A stretch of DNA of 64,000 nt, taken from NCBI GenBank assembly GCA_019694655.1, contig JAIBBN010000004.1, forward strand, positions 1 through 64,000. Reading direction: 5' to 3'. Position 1 is the stretch's first letter; every line of letters begins with the position of its first letter. This stretch comes from Leptospirales bacterium. Lineage in GTDB: Bacteria > Spirochaetota > Leptospiria > Leptospirales > Leptonemataceae. Under the pieces are notes generated by a model. The model was given only the letters and a program-made list of their open reading frames with translations. It made no database searches and had not been told where the DNA came from. Below, piece by piece: positions 9,030 to 16,015 of this stretch. A program made the translations under genes and the position numbers.

Positions 9030-9408
9030 TGGGATAGCAGATTTCCTGCATGACGTTGCGTCGCGGGCCCACCGCCGAGTCGGAAAAAACGGCAAAGCGT
9101 CCGTCGGCAAGGGCCATGCAATACAGATTCTCGGCCGGATCGTTGTAGTACAGGGCTCCGTAGACGGGCGGCGTTACCCCGTCGTTGAAACTGACCAGAA
9201 AAGTGAGCCCGTAGTGCTCGCGTAGTTCGTTTTCGCTCTGAACGGCGATTACGCGACTCTGTTTCAATCCGCGCGTGGTGGAGCATTGCGATGGAATCGA
9301 CGAATAGATGCGAACAGCGCCGTGTCTTTCACTGAGAATAAAGGCGCAGCCTCCCGCCAGCGCGCTGGCCGCGACAATCAGTAAGCTAGCAATCCAGGTC
9401 CTTGCCAT
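9004..9408 (-). CDS. Small lipoprotein, function unknown
   Basis: This 134-residue protein has a clear lipoprotein signal peptide (LLIVAASALAGGC, Cys 21). The mature domain is beta-rich with three further Cys residues (SQCSTTRG, NLYCMAL, EICYPIKEC), probably disulfide-bonded. The segment VYGALYYNDPAENLYC followed by ADGRFAVF suggests a small beta barrel or sandwich. It is convergent with, and overlaps by 26 bases, the preceding plus-strand gene. I recognise no family. Confidence 0.65.
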   Translation of the reverse strand: MARTWIASLLIVAASALAGGCAFILSERHGAVRIYSSIPSQCSTTRGLKQSRVIAVQSENELREHYGLTFLVSFNDGVTPPVYGALYYNDPAENLYCMALADGRFAVFSDSAVGPRRNVMQEICYPIKECAAPR

Positions 9409-9542
9409 GATCCACCTTCGAGGGACCAGCCTCCTTCACCCGGCCAGTCTTGCGACTCTGATTTTGCGGCCGGCTTCGGGAAAGGGACGACAGGAGCCAG
9501 GCGCGGGCCTGATCTGTCGCAGCTTGCTGGCATACTCTGGCA

Positions 9543-10727
9543 ATGGAATGGCGTCCTGTGAATCAGCTGGAAGCATCGATGGACGGCCGCTTGCATCCGG
9601 CGGCCTGCCTGCACCGCGAAAGCGGCGGCCGCCTGCATGCCGAGCCCGATCATTCCTATCGCAGTTGCTTTCAGCGCGATCGCGATCGTCTGATTCACAG
9701 CAAGGCCTTTCGCAGATTGGGTTATAAGACTCAGGTATTTGTTAATTCGGCTGGCGATAACTATCGCACCAGGCTCACCCATTCGCTGGAAGTGGCGCAG
9801 ATCAGTCGTTCCATTTGCGGCGGTCTGGGCCTGAATGCTGATTTTGCCGAGGCCATTGCCCTGGCGCACGACCTGGGACACGCGCCCTTCGGGCACAGCG
9901 GACAGGATATTCTAAACCATCTGATGCAGGGACATGGCGGCTTTGAACACAACAGCCAGAGCTTGCGCCTGGTGACAGCCCTCGAATCCCGCTACCTGCA
10001 ATTTGAGGGCTTGAATCTTTGCCGCGCCACGCTAATGGGCATGATGAAGCGGCCGCACGTCTATGATTGTGATCCAACGCTCCTGCCGCTGCTGGAGTTG
10101 CGAGCGCAACGGCAGCCGGCGCTGGAAGCCTCGCTGGCCGACCATTGTGATCGCATAGCGTATATCCATCATGATCTGGAGGACGGGCTGGATGCAGGGT
10201 TGCTGAATCTGGAAATGCTGGAAGATCTCCCGCTCTGGCGCGAGGCGCGCTTTGCCGTGCAAGCAGCTGACACGACGAGCTATCAGCGTGCACGGCCGCC
10301 GTTGCGAATCCGGTCCATTTTGCGCTATATGATGGATCGAGCGATCAGTGATTTAATGAGTGAAACGGAGTCGCGGCTGGCGGCGCTGCCGGGGGCCAGT
10401 GCGGCGTCAATCCAGCAGCTCCCGGCCGCGGACTATCCGGTGCGTTACAGCGCTGCCATGCGCCAGGGGCTGGCCGAATTGCAACGTTTCCTTTTTGAGC
10501 GGCTCTATCGCAGCCCGCGTGTCATGCAGATGTCGCGCCGTGGCGAACGCATCGTCGAGTTCTTATTTCAAGAGTACTGTGCGCGTCCGCGTTTGATGCC
10601 TGAACACTACCAGCAGCGCATGGAGGCAGCCGGGCTGGAGCGCAGCGTGAGCGACTATATTTCGGGCATGACCGATCGCTATGCCGAGTTGCAGTTTCAA
10701 GGCCTCTCCGGGCGCACACAGCCTTGA
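9543..10727 (+). CDS. dgt: Deoxyguanosinetriphosphate triphosphohydrolase-like protein
   Basis: This 394-residue HD-superfamily enzyme would hydrolyse dGTP or other dNTPs to the deoxynucleoside and triphosphate, controlling nucleotide pools in the cytoplasm. The HD metal site is complete: TRLTHSLEVAQ (His about 79), ALAHDLGHAPFGHSG (HD about 108-109) and a later YIHHDLEDG region with Asp. The N-terminal FQRDRDRLIHSKAFRRL and YKTQVF segments are typical of bacterial dGTPase-like proteins. An alternative ATG 36 bases downstream (MDGRLHPA) is possible. It is convergent with crcB. Confidence 0.88.
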   Translation: MEWRPVNQLEASMDGRLHPAACLHRESGGRLHAEPDHSYRSCFQRDRDRLIHSKAFRRLGYKTQVFVNSAGDNYRTRLTHSLEVAQISRSICGGLGLNADFAEAIALAHDLGHAPFGHSGQDILNHLMQGHGGFEHNSQSLRLVTALESRYLQFEGLNLCRATLMGMMKRPHVYDCDPTLLPLLELRAQRQPALEASLADHCDRIAYIHHDLEDGLDAGLLNLEMLEDLPLWREARFAVQAADTTSYQRARPPLRIRSILRYMMDRAISDLMSETESRLAALPGASAASIQQLPAADYPVRYSAAMRQGLAELQRFLFERLYRSPRVMQMSRRGERIVEFLFQEYCARPRLMPEHYQQRMEAAGLERSVSDYISGMTDRYAELQFQGLSGRTQP

Positions 10728-10728
10728 A

Positions 10729-10755
10729 GCGACCGGCGCGACTCCTGCAGGTCGC
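10729..10755. repeat. Inverted repeat between convergent dgt and crcB
   Basis: GCGACC (10729-10734) and GGTCGC (10750-10755) can pair around a loop that itself contains CCTGCAGG. It starts just after the dgt stop codon and lies between convergent genes, where a bidirectional terminator would be useful. There is no T tract, so termination is only a guess. Confidence 0.25.
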
Positions 10756-10765
10756 CTGCGGTTGT

Positions 10766-11149
10766 TCAACTGAGCGCCTTGTGCGCCAGCCGCCAGCCGC
10801 ACCACAATAGAAGGACACCGCCCAACACGCTGGCCGCCAGATAGGCAAGGGCCTCGCCCCAGGCGCCGCGTTCCAGCATTTGAAAGGTATCGATGCTGAA
10901 GCTGGAAAAGGTAGTAAAGCCGCCAAGGAATCCAGTCAGGATCAACAAACGAAGCGCTGGCCATTCGATCGCCAGATGGCCAAGGAGGGCGGCCAAAAAG
11001 CCCATGGCCAGACTGCCCATTAAATTAGCGGCAAGAACCCCCCACGGAAATCCATCTCCCCACCAGCGCGCCGCTCCCAGAACGGTTGCGTAGCGCGCCA
11101 GGGCGCCGGCTGCGCCGCCAATGGCTACTGCTGCGATATTAGGGCCCAT
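10766..11149 (-). CDS. crcB: Fluoride channel CrcB/FluC
   Basis: This 127-residue protein has four hydrophobic segments and the family marks: GGAAGALARY near the N-terminus, ANLMGSLAMGF in the second helix and GFLGGFTTFSSFSID in the third, which carries the pore Phe/Thr/Ser residues. It exports fluoride as a dual-topology dimer in the inner membrane. The ATG at 11149 gives the usual N-terminus, but it has no Shine-Dalgarno sequence and sits directly behind two hairpins. An in-frame CTG at 11185 has GGAGGG seven bases upstream and would add 12 residues. No canonical fluoride riboswitch sequence is visible upstream. Confidence 0.9.
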   Translation of the reverse strand: MGPNIAAVAIGGAAGALARYATVLGAARWWGDGFPWGVLAANLMGSLAMGFLAALLGHLAIEWPALRLLILTGFLGGFTTFSSFSIDTFQMLERGAWGEALAYLAASVLGGVLLLWCGWRLAHKALS

Positions 11150-11150
11150 G

Positions 11151-11198
11151 GCGGACAGTTCTGTCCCGCCGCCAGAGGCGGTCAGCGAAAATCCCTCC
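11151..11198 (-). promoter_or_regulatory. Structured crcB leader with tandem hairpins and strong SD
   Basis: Reading toward crcB on the minus strand there is a Shine-Dalgarno-like GGAGGG (11198-11193), then hairpin CCGCC-3-nt loop-GGCGG (11181-11169), then hairpin GGACAG-AA-CTGTCC (11166-11153), ending two bases before the ATG. The structure could block initiation at the ATG, or the bases could be coding if an upstream CTG is used. It does not match the conserved crcB-motif fluoride aptamer. Confidence 0.4.
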
Positions 11199-11259
11199 AG
11201 ATTTCATTGGTAGCGTCGATAGGAAAGCCAGGGCGCTCCAGCCGCACAGGAAGGCGAAG

Positions 11260-11688
11260 ATGTTTCGAGTCACCACGCCGGCGCTATCCGAGCGCCTGAA
11301 AGACATAGAGCACGAGGTTACAATCCGCTCTACATTGCCGCGCGTGTTTGATGCGCTAACTTCCTCGCGCGTCATAGATGAATGGGGCGGGGGCCCAGCG
11401 CGGGTCCAGGCCCGTCTCAACGGTCGCATTTCGCTGTGGGACGGCGAAATCTGCGGCGTGATTAAGGAAATCGAGTATCCCACGCGACTGGTACACACCT
11501 TGCGCGAGATCAGCTGGGATGAAAACTGGTTGGATTCGCTGGTTCACTGGCGCCTGGATGAGACCGAGCGCGGCGTTCGCGTCCGCCTGCTGCATACGGG
11601 GCTTCCCAACCGACGTCTTCGTGAAATTCACTTTGAGGGATGGTGCGAGTATTTCCTCGGACCAATGAAATCTTACCTCGAAGGCTGA
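11260..11688 (+). CDS. SRPBCC/AHSA1-like START-fold protein
   Basis: The 142-residue protein has the AHSA1/SRPBCC helix-grip pattern: an opening strand HEVTIRSTLPRVFDALTSSRVIDEW, a second strand pair ending DGEICGVIKEIEYPTRLVHTL (here abbreviated from the protein), then LVHWRLDETERGVRVRLLHTG and a final long helix containing GWCEYFLGPMKSYLEG. Such proteins bind hydrophobic ligands or co-chaperone partners in the cytosol. The ligand is unknown. It is followed at once by a small TCGCT-TCGT-AGCGA hairpin (11691-11704). Neighbours give no functional clue. Confidence 0.7.
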   Translation: MFRVTTPALSERLKDIEHEVTIRSTLPRVFDALTSSRVIDEWGGGPARVQARLNGRISLWDGEICGVIKEIEYPTRLVHTLREISWDENWLDSLVHWRLDETERGVRVRLLHTGLPNRRLREIHFEGWCEYFLGPMKSYLEG

Positions 11689-11774
11689 CATCGCTTCGTA
11701 GCGACTGTAGCTATCGATTTCGTTCTCATTCTCGTTCTATTTGACCGCCGCATCCGCCTGGACATTCTGGCTGG

Positions 11775-12866
11775 ATGGCTCACCAGGTTGCAGTTCTTGC
11801 CGGCGACGGCATTGGTCCGGAGGTGATGCATGTCGCCCTGGAAGCGATCAGCGCCGCAGTGGGCGATGCTTCCTTTGTATTCCACGAGGCGCCAGTAGGC
11901 GGCGCTGCAATTGATCTGACCGGCTCGCCGCTGCCCGATGAAACGGTTAAGGTTTGCGAATCCAGCGATGCTGTTCTCTTTGGATCCGTCGGCGGCCCGA
12001 AGTGGGAGCATCTGCCGCCGGAGCGCCAGCCGGAGCGCGGCGCCTTGCTGCCCCTGCGCAAGCACTTTCAGCTTTTCGCCAACCTGCGGCCGGTCCAGCT
12101 CTATCCTGAATTGATCGCTTCCTGTCCGCTCAATCCAGCGCGCGTGGAGAAGGGCGTCGATATGCTGATCATCCGCGAGTTAACGGGCGATCTCTACTTT
12201 GGACAGCCGAAGGGTCGCGAGGGAACCGGGGAGATGGAGAAGGGTTTCGATACGATGGTCTATCATCGTTACGAAATCGAGCGCATCGCGCGCGTCGCCT
12301 TTGAGGCCGCGGCCCTGCGCCGTCAGCGGGTAACCAGCATCGACAAAGCAAATGTTCTAACTACCATGGTCTTCTGGCGGGAAGTTGTCAGCGAGTTTGG
12401 TCGAAATTATGCCCTCGAAAGCGGCATCGAGTTTCAACTGGATCATATGTACGTCGACAACGCTGCCATGCAGCTGATTCTCAAACCCTCGCAGTTCGAT
12501 GTGGTGCTTTGCGGCAACATGTTTGGCGATATCCTTTCCGACGAAGCCAGCGTTCTGGGCGGCAGCCTGGGCATGATGTCCAGCGCCTCCTTGAGCGCTG
12601 GACGGCAGGATTTCGGACTCTACGAGCCCGCAGGCGGCACTGCCCCGGACATTGCCGGCAAGAATATTGCCAACCCCATAGCGCAGATCCTTTCTGCGGC
12701 CTTGATGTTACGTTACAGCTTCAAGATGGAGCCGCAGGCCCGAGCAATGGAAGACGCCGTCCGGGCCTCGATTCGCGATGGCGCCCGTACCGCGGACATT
12801 GCCGGTCCAGGAGATCGCGCCATTTCGACCACCGAAATGGGGCAAGAGATCATTCGTCGCCTGTGA
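11775..12866 (+). CDS. leuB: 3-isopropylmalate dehydrogenase
   Basis: This 363-residue enzyme oxidatively decarboxylates 3-isopropylmalate with NAD+ in leucine synthesis. The sequence shows the N-terminal [13 protein letters not shown] motif (here [12 protein letters not shown]), the substrate loop region with [24 protein letters not shown] (about 135), the catalytic Lys/Asp regions SIDKANVL and YVDNAAMQL (about 228), and the cofactor loop [15 protein letters not shown] (about 287). Length and motif order match the bacterial family. It stands alone, not in a leuACD operon. Confidence 0.95.
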   Translation: MAHQVAVLAGDGIGPEVMHVALEAISAAVGDASFVFHEAPVGGAAIDLTGSPLPDETVKVCESSDAVLFGSVGGPKWEHLPPERQPERGALLPLRKHFQLFANLRPVQLYPELIASCPLNPARVEKGVDMLIIRELTGDLYFGQPKGREGTGEMEKGFDTMVYHRYEIERIARVAFEAAALRRQRVTSIDKANVLTTMVFWREVVSEFGRNYALESGIEFQLDHMYVDNAAMQLILKPSQFDVVLCGNMFGDILSDEASVLGGSLGMMSSASLSAGRQDFGLYEPAGGTAPDIAGKNIANPIAQILSAALMLRYSFKMEPQARAMEDAVRASIRDGARTADIAGPGDRAISTTEMGQEIIRRL

Positions 12867-12925
12867 AGGCCTGAGCGACGAAATCAGCGTCGACAGAGGG
12901 AGCGCGCCAGAAAGCTTGATGCGCC

Positions 12926-13312
12926 ATGCTGGGTACGCGCGTTCGCAAAGTGGTCATCGCCGAGGACCGCAAGCAGGAAGCCTTCAAACTGCGCCAGATC
13001 GTGGAATCGGGCGGCTATCGTACTGTCCAGATCTTCGAAAATGGCCGGGATTTCTTGAAGTGGCTGGAGGCGCATCCCGATGAAGCGGACCTCGTCCTTC
13101 TCGATATAATTATGCCAACGCTTGATGGCTACGCGGCCTTTGCCGAAATGAAGCAGCGCTGGCCAGATTCTCCGATACGGACGATATTTGTAACGATTGA
13201 GAACAGCAAGCCAGTAGCGGAGGCTTTGCTGAAAATGGGCGCCGCTGGCATTGTCAATAAGCCCCTGGACCGCGACGCGGTGCTGACCGCGATCAAGCAG
13301 GCCCTGACGTAG
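12926..13312 (+). CDS. Stand-alone response regulator receiver protein
   Basis: This 128-residue CheY-like protein has the acidic residues in VVIAEDRK, the phospho-acceptor Asp in LVLLDIIMPTLDGY (about 59), the Thr in TIFVTIENSK and the Lys in IVNKPLD. No output domain or kinase is adjacent. The insertion of TIEN in place of the more common TA after the fourth strand is a minor variation. It is convergent with the sspB-pgeF operon. Confidence 0.85.
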   Translation: MLGTRVRKVVIAEDRKQEAFKLRQIVESGGYRTVQIFENGRDFLKWLEAHPDEADLVLLDIIMPTLDGYAAFAEMKQRWPDSPIRTIFVTIENSKPVAEALLKMGAAGIVNKPLDRDAVLTAIKQALT

Positions 13313-13339
13313 GAGCCTGGCTTCAAATCGCGTTGTTGC

Positions 13340-13367
13340 CTCAAAACGGCAGGGAGGGTGTTTTGAG
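13340..13367. repeat. Perfect 8-bp inverted repeat between convergent genes
   Basis: CTCAAAAC (13340-13347) and GTTTTGAG (13360-13367) are perfect inverted copies around a 12-base purine-rich spacer. They lie between the receiver gene and the convergent sspB-like gene. A transcript in either direction could fold, but no T tract follows, so it may be a weak bidirectional terminator or a protein-binding palindrome. Confidence 0.4.
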
Positions 13368-13388
13368 ACCTGCTCTTAAGTTCTACCG

Positions 13389-13868
13389 CTACGCATCCTC
13401 CGGCGCATCTTTGCGCGAGCGGCGAAAATCAACTTCGATGACGCGCGAGTCTTCGCTGCGACGGATCAGACGGTCTTCCGCGGCCGCTGGCGCGCTGCGC
13501 GTCGCGGAGTCCTCCTCACTGGCCGCCGGAGCCGCCCATTGCACCATCACCCGACCGCCTTTGTCGAACATTCGCAAGATGCACTCGAAGGGAATTGCCA
13601 CGCTTTCCCAACGACTGAACTGCAGCTCACACAGAAGAAAGCGATCATTCAAGGCCAGATGACGGACGCTGTGCGGACCGAATACCAGGATGATGCCCTC
13701 TTCCTTTTCTTGCTGCACCAGTCCGCGCTGGCCAATTTGCAAATCGGGATGTGGCTGGCAATGGATGTAGAATGTATCGCAATGCTGGAACATCACGTCC
13801 AGCGTCGCGCGCTTGAACTGCCGCAAGCGTTGCAGCTGCTCTTGATCGGGAGGCGCGCCGCGTTCCAT
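13389..13868 (-). CDS. sspB: SspB-like ClpXP adaptor
   Basis: This 159-residue protein resembles SspB, the adaptor that delivers ssrA-tagged and other substrates to ClpXP. The core aligns by eye with the SspB barrel: GIILVFGPHSVRHLALND corresponds to the 'GqIvLNIapraV..LeL.nd' region and CELQFSRWESVAIPFECILRMF to 'F.ArFgG.p..VsVPl.AVlaIY'. A Ala/Glu/Ser-rich disordered linker follows, then SRVIEVDFRR, which resembles the C-terminal ClpX-binding peptide of alpha-proteobacterial SspB. The ATG lies two bases after the pgeF stop (TAATCATG); upstream in-frame codons overlap pgeF. No SspB crystal-contact residues were checked, so the call rests on pattern match. Confidence 0.65.
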   Translation of the reverse strand: MERGAPPDQEQLQRLRQFKRATLDVMFQHCDTFYIHCQPHPDLQIGQRGLVQQEKEEGIILVFGPHSVRHLALNDRFLLCELQFSRWESVAIPFECILRMFDKGGRVMVQWAAPAASEEDSATRSAPAAAEDRLIRRSEDSRVIEVDFRRSRKDAPEDA

Positions 13869-13870
13869 GA

Positions 13871-14632
13871 TTATTCTGAATTTGACGGGCCGCCTGCTGA
13901 CGGCAACGCAATTGCTAGCAAATTCCGACCGACGTCGCCGCAACGGTGGGAGAAATACAAGTTATTTTGCTCTGTTGTGCAGGCGTTGAGGCCGCCATGC
14001 CAGTGTGGATCCCGGCAAGCCTCCTCCGCCTGACTGCGGGCCTCGGCGGCCAAATCAAGGAAGGAGCGATCCTGGCTTCCGGGCCGCGTGTGTCGAAAAC
14101 GCTCAGCGACTTCCGGACCAACTTCATAGTGTGTGGCACAAATGTGCGGACCGATTGCGCAGTGCATCTGCCAGGGACTGTCCGATCTGCGTTCGAAGGC
14201 GCGGATTGCCGAACGCAGCGCGCCGGCAATGATGCCCTCGGCCATGCCGCGCCAGCCGGCATGGACCACGCCAATCAGCGCCGGCTGATCTGCGCCAGAG
14301 CTCAGGCAAAATAGCAGGGGCAGGCAGTCGGCGACGCGAACCAGCAGGGCGACGCCGCGCCGGGCGGTATACAGCGCATCGGCGCGCGCCACATCGCCTT
14401 CCGGCAGGTATTCTGGCCGGCCTGGAGCGATTTCCACACATGCAGCGCCATGGACCTGATCCAGGCTGAAGGCCTCGGCAAGATCAAGGGCGGCCGCGCA
14501 ACGCCTTCGCTCGATGCTTTTGCGATCGGTCGTCGCAAGCTCGGCGATATCCTGTAAAGCATTGCGGCCAAGCAATACGGCGCGCGCCGGGCCCAGCTGA
14601 ATCTGCAACGCCTGTGCTGCCGCAGCATTCAT
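13871..14632 (-). CDS. pgeF: Peptidoglycan editing factor PgeF / YfiH (DUF152, laccase-like)
   Basis: The 253-residue protein has the YfiH zinc-site triad: QVHG (His 61), RVADCLPLLF (Cys 103) and GVVHAGWRG (His 124), plus ADALYT and AIGPHIC motifs. Family members act as purine-nucleoside-processing or multicopper-like enzymes and, in E. coli, remove wrongly incorporated amino acids from peptidoglycan precursors. The ATG overlaps the upstream gene's TGA (ATGA) and the stop is two bases before the sspB-like start, so the three genes form an operon. Confidence 0.9.
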   Translation of the reverse strand: MNAAAAQALQIQLGPARAVLLGRNALQDIAELATTDRKSIERRRCAAALDLAEAFSLDQVHGAACVEIAPGRPEYLPEGDVARADALYTARRGVALLVRVADCLPLLFCLSSGADQPALIGVVHAGWRGMAEGIIAGALRSAIRAFERRSDSPWQMHCAIGPHICATHYEVGPEVAERFRHTRPGSQDRSFLDLAAEARSQAEEACRDPHWHGGLNACTTEQNNLYFSHRCGDVGRNLLAIALPSAGGPSNSE

Positions 14633-15216
14633 GGAGCATGGACCCCTGCCTGGCGATAGCGTTGGTCCAGGGCTTCCATCTGTCGCAGCTCCTCGCCCTC
14701 AATGGCCGAGAGCGGAGCGATGAAGGTGTGCAGTCCTTTTGCAGAGAGCTCTGCGCCCTGCAGACACTCCAGGACGGCGCCGCTCAGACCGTAATGCAGC
14801 AGCTGCGAAGCGCTGATGCGCGAGGCGTCGGCCGGCGTGCACTGATCCAGGCGCAAGGGAAAGAGATAGAAGGCCATGATTCGGGCCGCCGGCCAGTAGC
14901 AGTGGCTGAGCAGGCGTTCCTCGCTGGCATTGAGTTCTGGCAGGAATAGTACATCATCCACGCGCTCAAAGAAATCAGGGAGCAGATCGTTCTGAATCAA
15001 GGAAAAGAAATGTGCGCCAGAATCAAGATCGTAGCAGCAAGGCGAGCGCCGCGCCACACGCCGACGGGCATGGAGCCGCAGCGGTCGCCTGGCAAAGGCC
15101 CCGCTGTGCAGAGTGCGCGATTCATATTTGGCATCGCCCCGGCAAATAAGGCGCAGGCGCGCGGCAATCTGGCGACGCAAGCGCGGCGCTTCCAGGCGAT
15201 ATGAGAGCGCCAGCAT
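14629..15216 (-). CDS. Hypothetical protein, first gene of the pgeF operon
   Basis: I do not recognise this protein of about 195 residues. The N-terminal 60 residues are unusually Arg-rich, with many RR pairs, and contain CRGDAKYESR; the rest is mixed helix, with PDFFERVDDVLFLPELNASEE and CYWPAARIMAFYLFPL. There is no signal peptide. I chose ATG at 15216; an in-frame GTG at 15276 would leave only 20 bases to the divergent trpF start, too little for two promoters. The stop overlaps the pgeF ATG (ATGA), indicating coupling. Confidence 0.55.
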   Translation of the reverse strand: MLALSYRLEAPRLRRQIAARLRLICRGDAKYESRTLHSGAFARRPLRLHARRRVARRSPCCYDLDSGAHFFSLIQNDLLPDFFERVDDVLFLPELNASEERLLSHCYWPAARIMAFYLFPLRLDQCTPADASRISASQLLHYGLSGAVLECLQGAELSAKGLHTFIAPLSAIEGEELRQMEALDQRYRQAGVHAP

Positions 15217-15296
15217 CGGGGAAGCAGAGATCTGGCCAACGCTTCCGGCAAACAAAATTTGTGGCCGACGCTCCACAAGCGGCGGAACTGGGCCTG

Positions 15297-16013
15297 ATGA
15301 TGCCTGCGCTGGTCAAGATCTGCGGCAATGTCTATCCGGAGGATAGCCACGCGATCGCCGCTCTGTCGCCGGACTTCATGGGCTGGATTTTCTCGCCGCG
15401 CAGCGTACGCCGGGTGCGCGCGGCAGCCGTAGGCGGGCCGCTGTCCATCCTGCGTCGTAAATTTCCCCGGATTGCACAGGTCGCCGTCTTTGCCGAAAAC
15501 AGCCTGCCGGAGATGATGCGCATTCTCTATACAATCCCCTATTTTGACGCCGTGCAAATCAGCGCGCCGGCGGCGCAGGTCCTGGCTTTGCGCCGCCTGT
15601 GCCGCGCCGCCATGCAGCGCGGCGACTTGCCGCCGCTCTCTATCTGGCCTGTCCTGCGTCCACGGGGGCCGGTCAGCTGGCTGGACCGGGCGCAGCTGAT
15701 GCCGGCGGCGCTTACGCTGCTCGACTCCTACGCGCCGGGTCAGGCCGGCGGCACCGGCCAGCAATTGAATCCGGAGTGGGCGCGGCCAATGCAGTCGCCG
15801 TTCTTGCTTGCCGGCGGCCTCAACGCAGAGAACGTTAGCGAAGCATTGCTACGCTCCGGCGCAATTGGCGCCGATGTTGCGTCGGGCATTGAAAGCAGCC
15901 CAGGTCGAAAAGATTTGCTGAAGGCGGCGGCTTTTATCAGCGCGGTGCGCGCTGTAGCCGCGCCCTCGGCAGCTGCGCTGCGCCTGTCTGCAATCCGAGC
16001 GCGGCGACTCTAA
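15297..16013 (+). CDS. trpF: Phosphoribosylanthranilate isomerase
   Basis: This beta/alpha-barrel enzyme converts N-(5-phosphoribosyl)anthranilate in tryptophan synthesis. It shows ALVKICGNVYPED (catalytic Cys in KICG), GWIFSPRSVRRV, the catalytic Asp region LLDSYAPGQAGGTG, and the phosphate-binding end FLLAGGLNAENV and GADVASGIESSPGRKD. At 238 residues it is longer than the usual 200-220 because of extra residues around RGPVSW and a 25-residue Ala/Arg-rich C-terminal tail. ATG is doubled at 15297 and 15300. mutS follows two bases after the stop. No other trp gene is in the window. Confidence 0.9.
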   Translation: MMPALVKICGNVYPEDSHAIAALSPDFMGWIFSPRSVRRVRAAAVGGPLSILRRKFPRIAQVAVFAENSLPEMMRILYTIPYFDAVQISAPAAQVLALRRLCRAAMQRGDLPPLSIWPVLRPRGPVSWLDRAQLMPAALTLLDSYAPGQAGGTGQQLNPEWARPMQSPFLLAGGLNAENVSEALLRSGAIGADVASGIESSPGRKDLLKAAAFISAVRAVAAPSAAALRLSAIRARRL

Positions 16014-16015
16014 GT

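Noticed and set aside
11150-11259. Fluoride riboswitch upstream of crcB
   Set aside because: The conserved bases of the crcB motif (GAUGG...GUUC and the closing CUCCUA-type segment) are not found on either strand.
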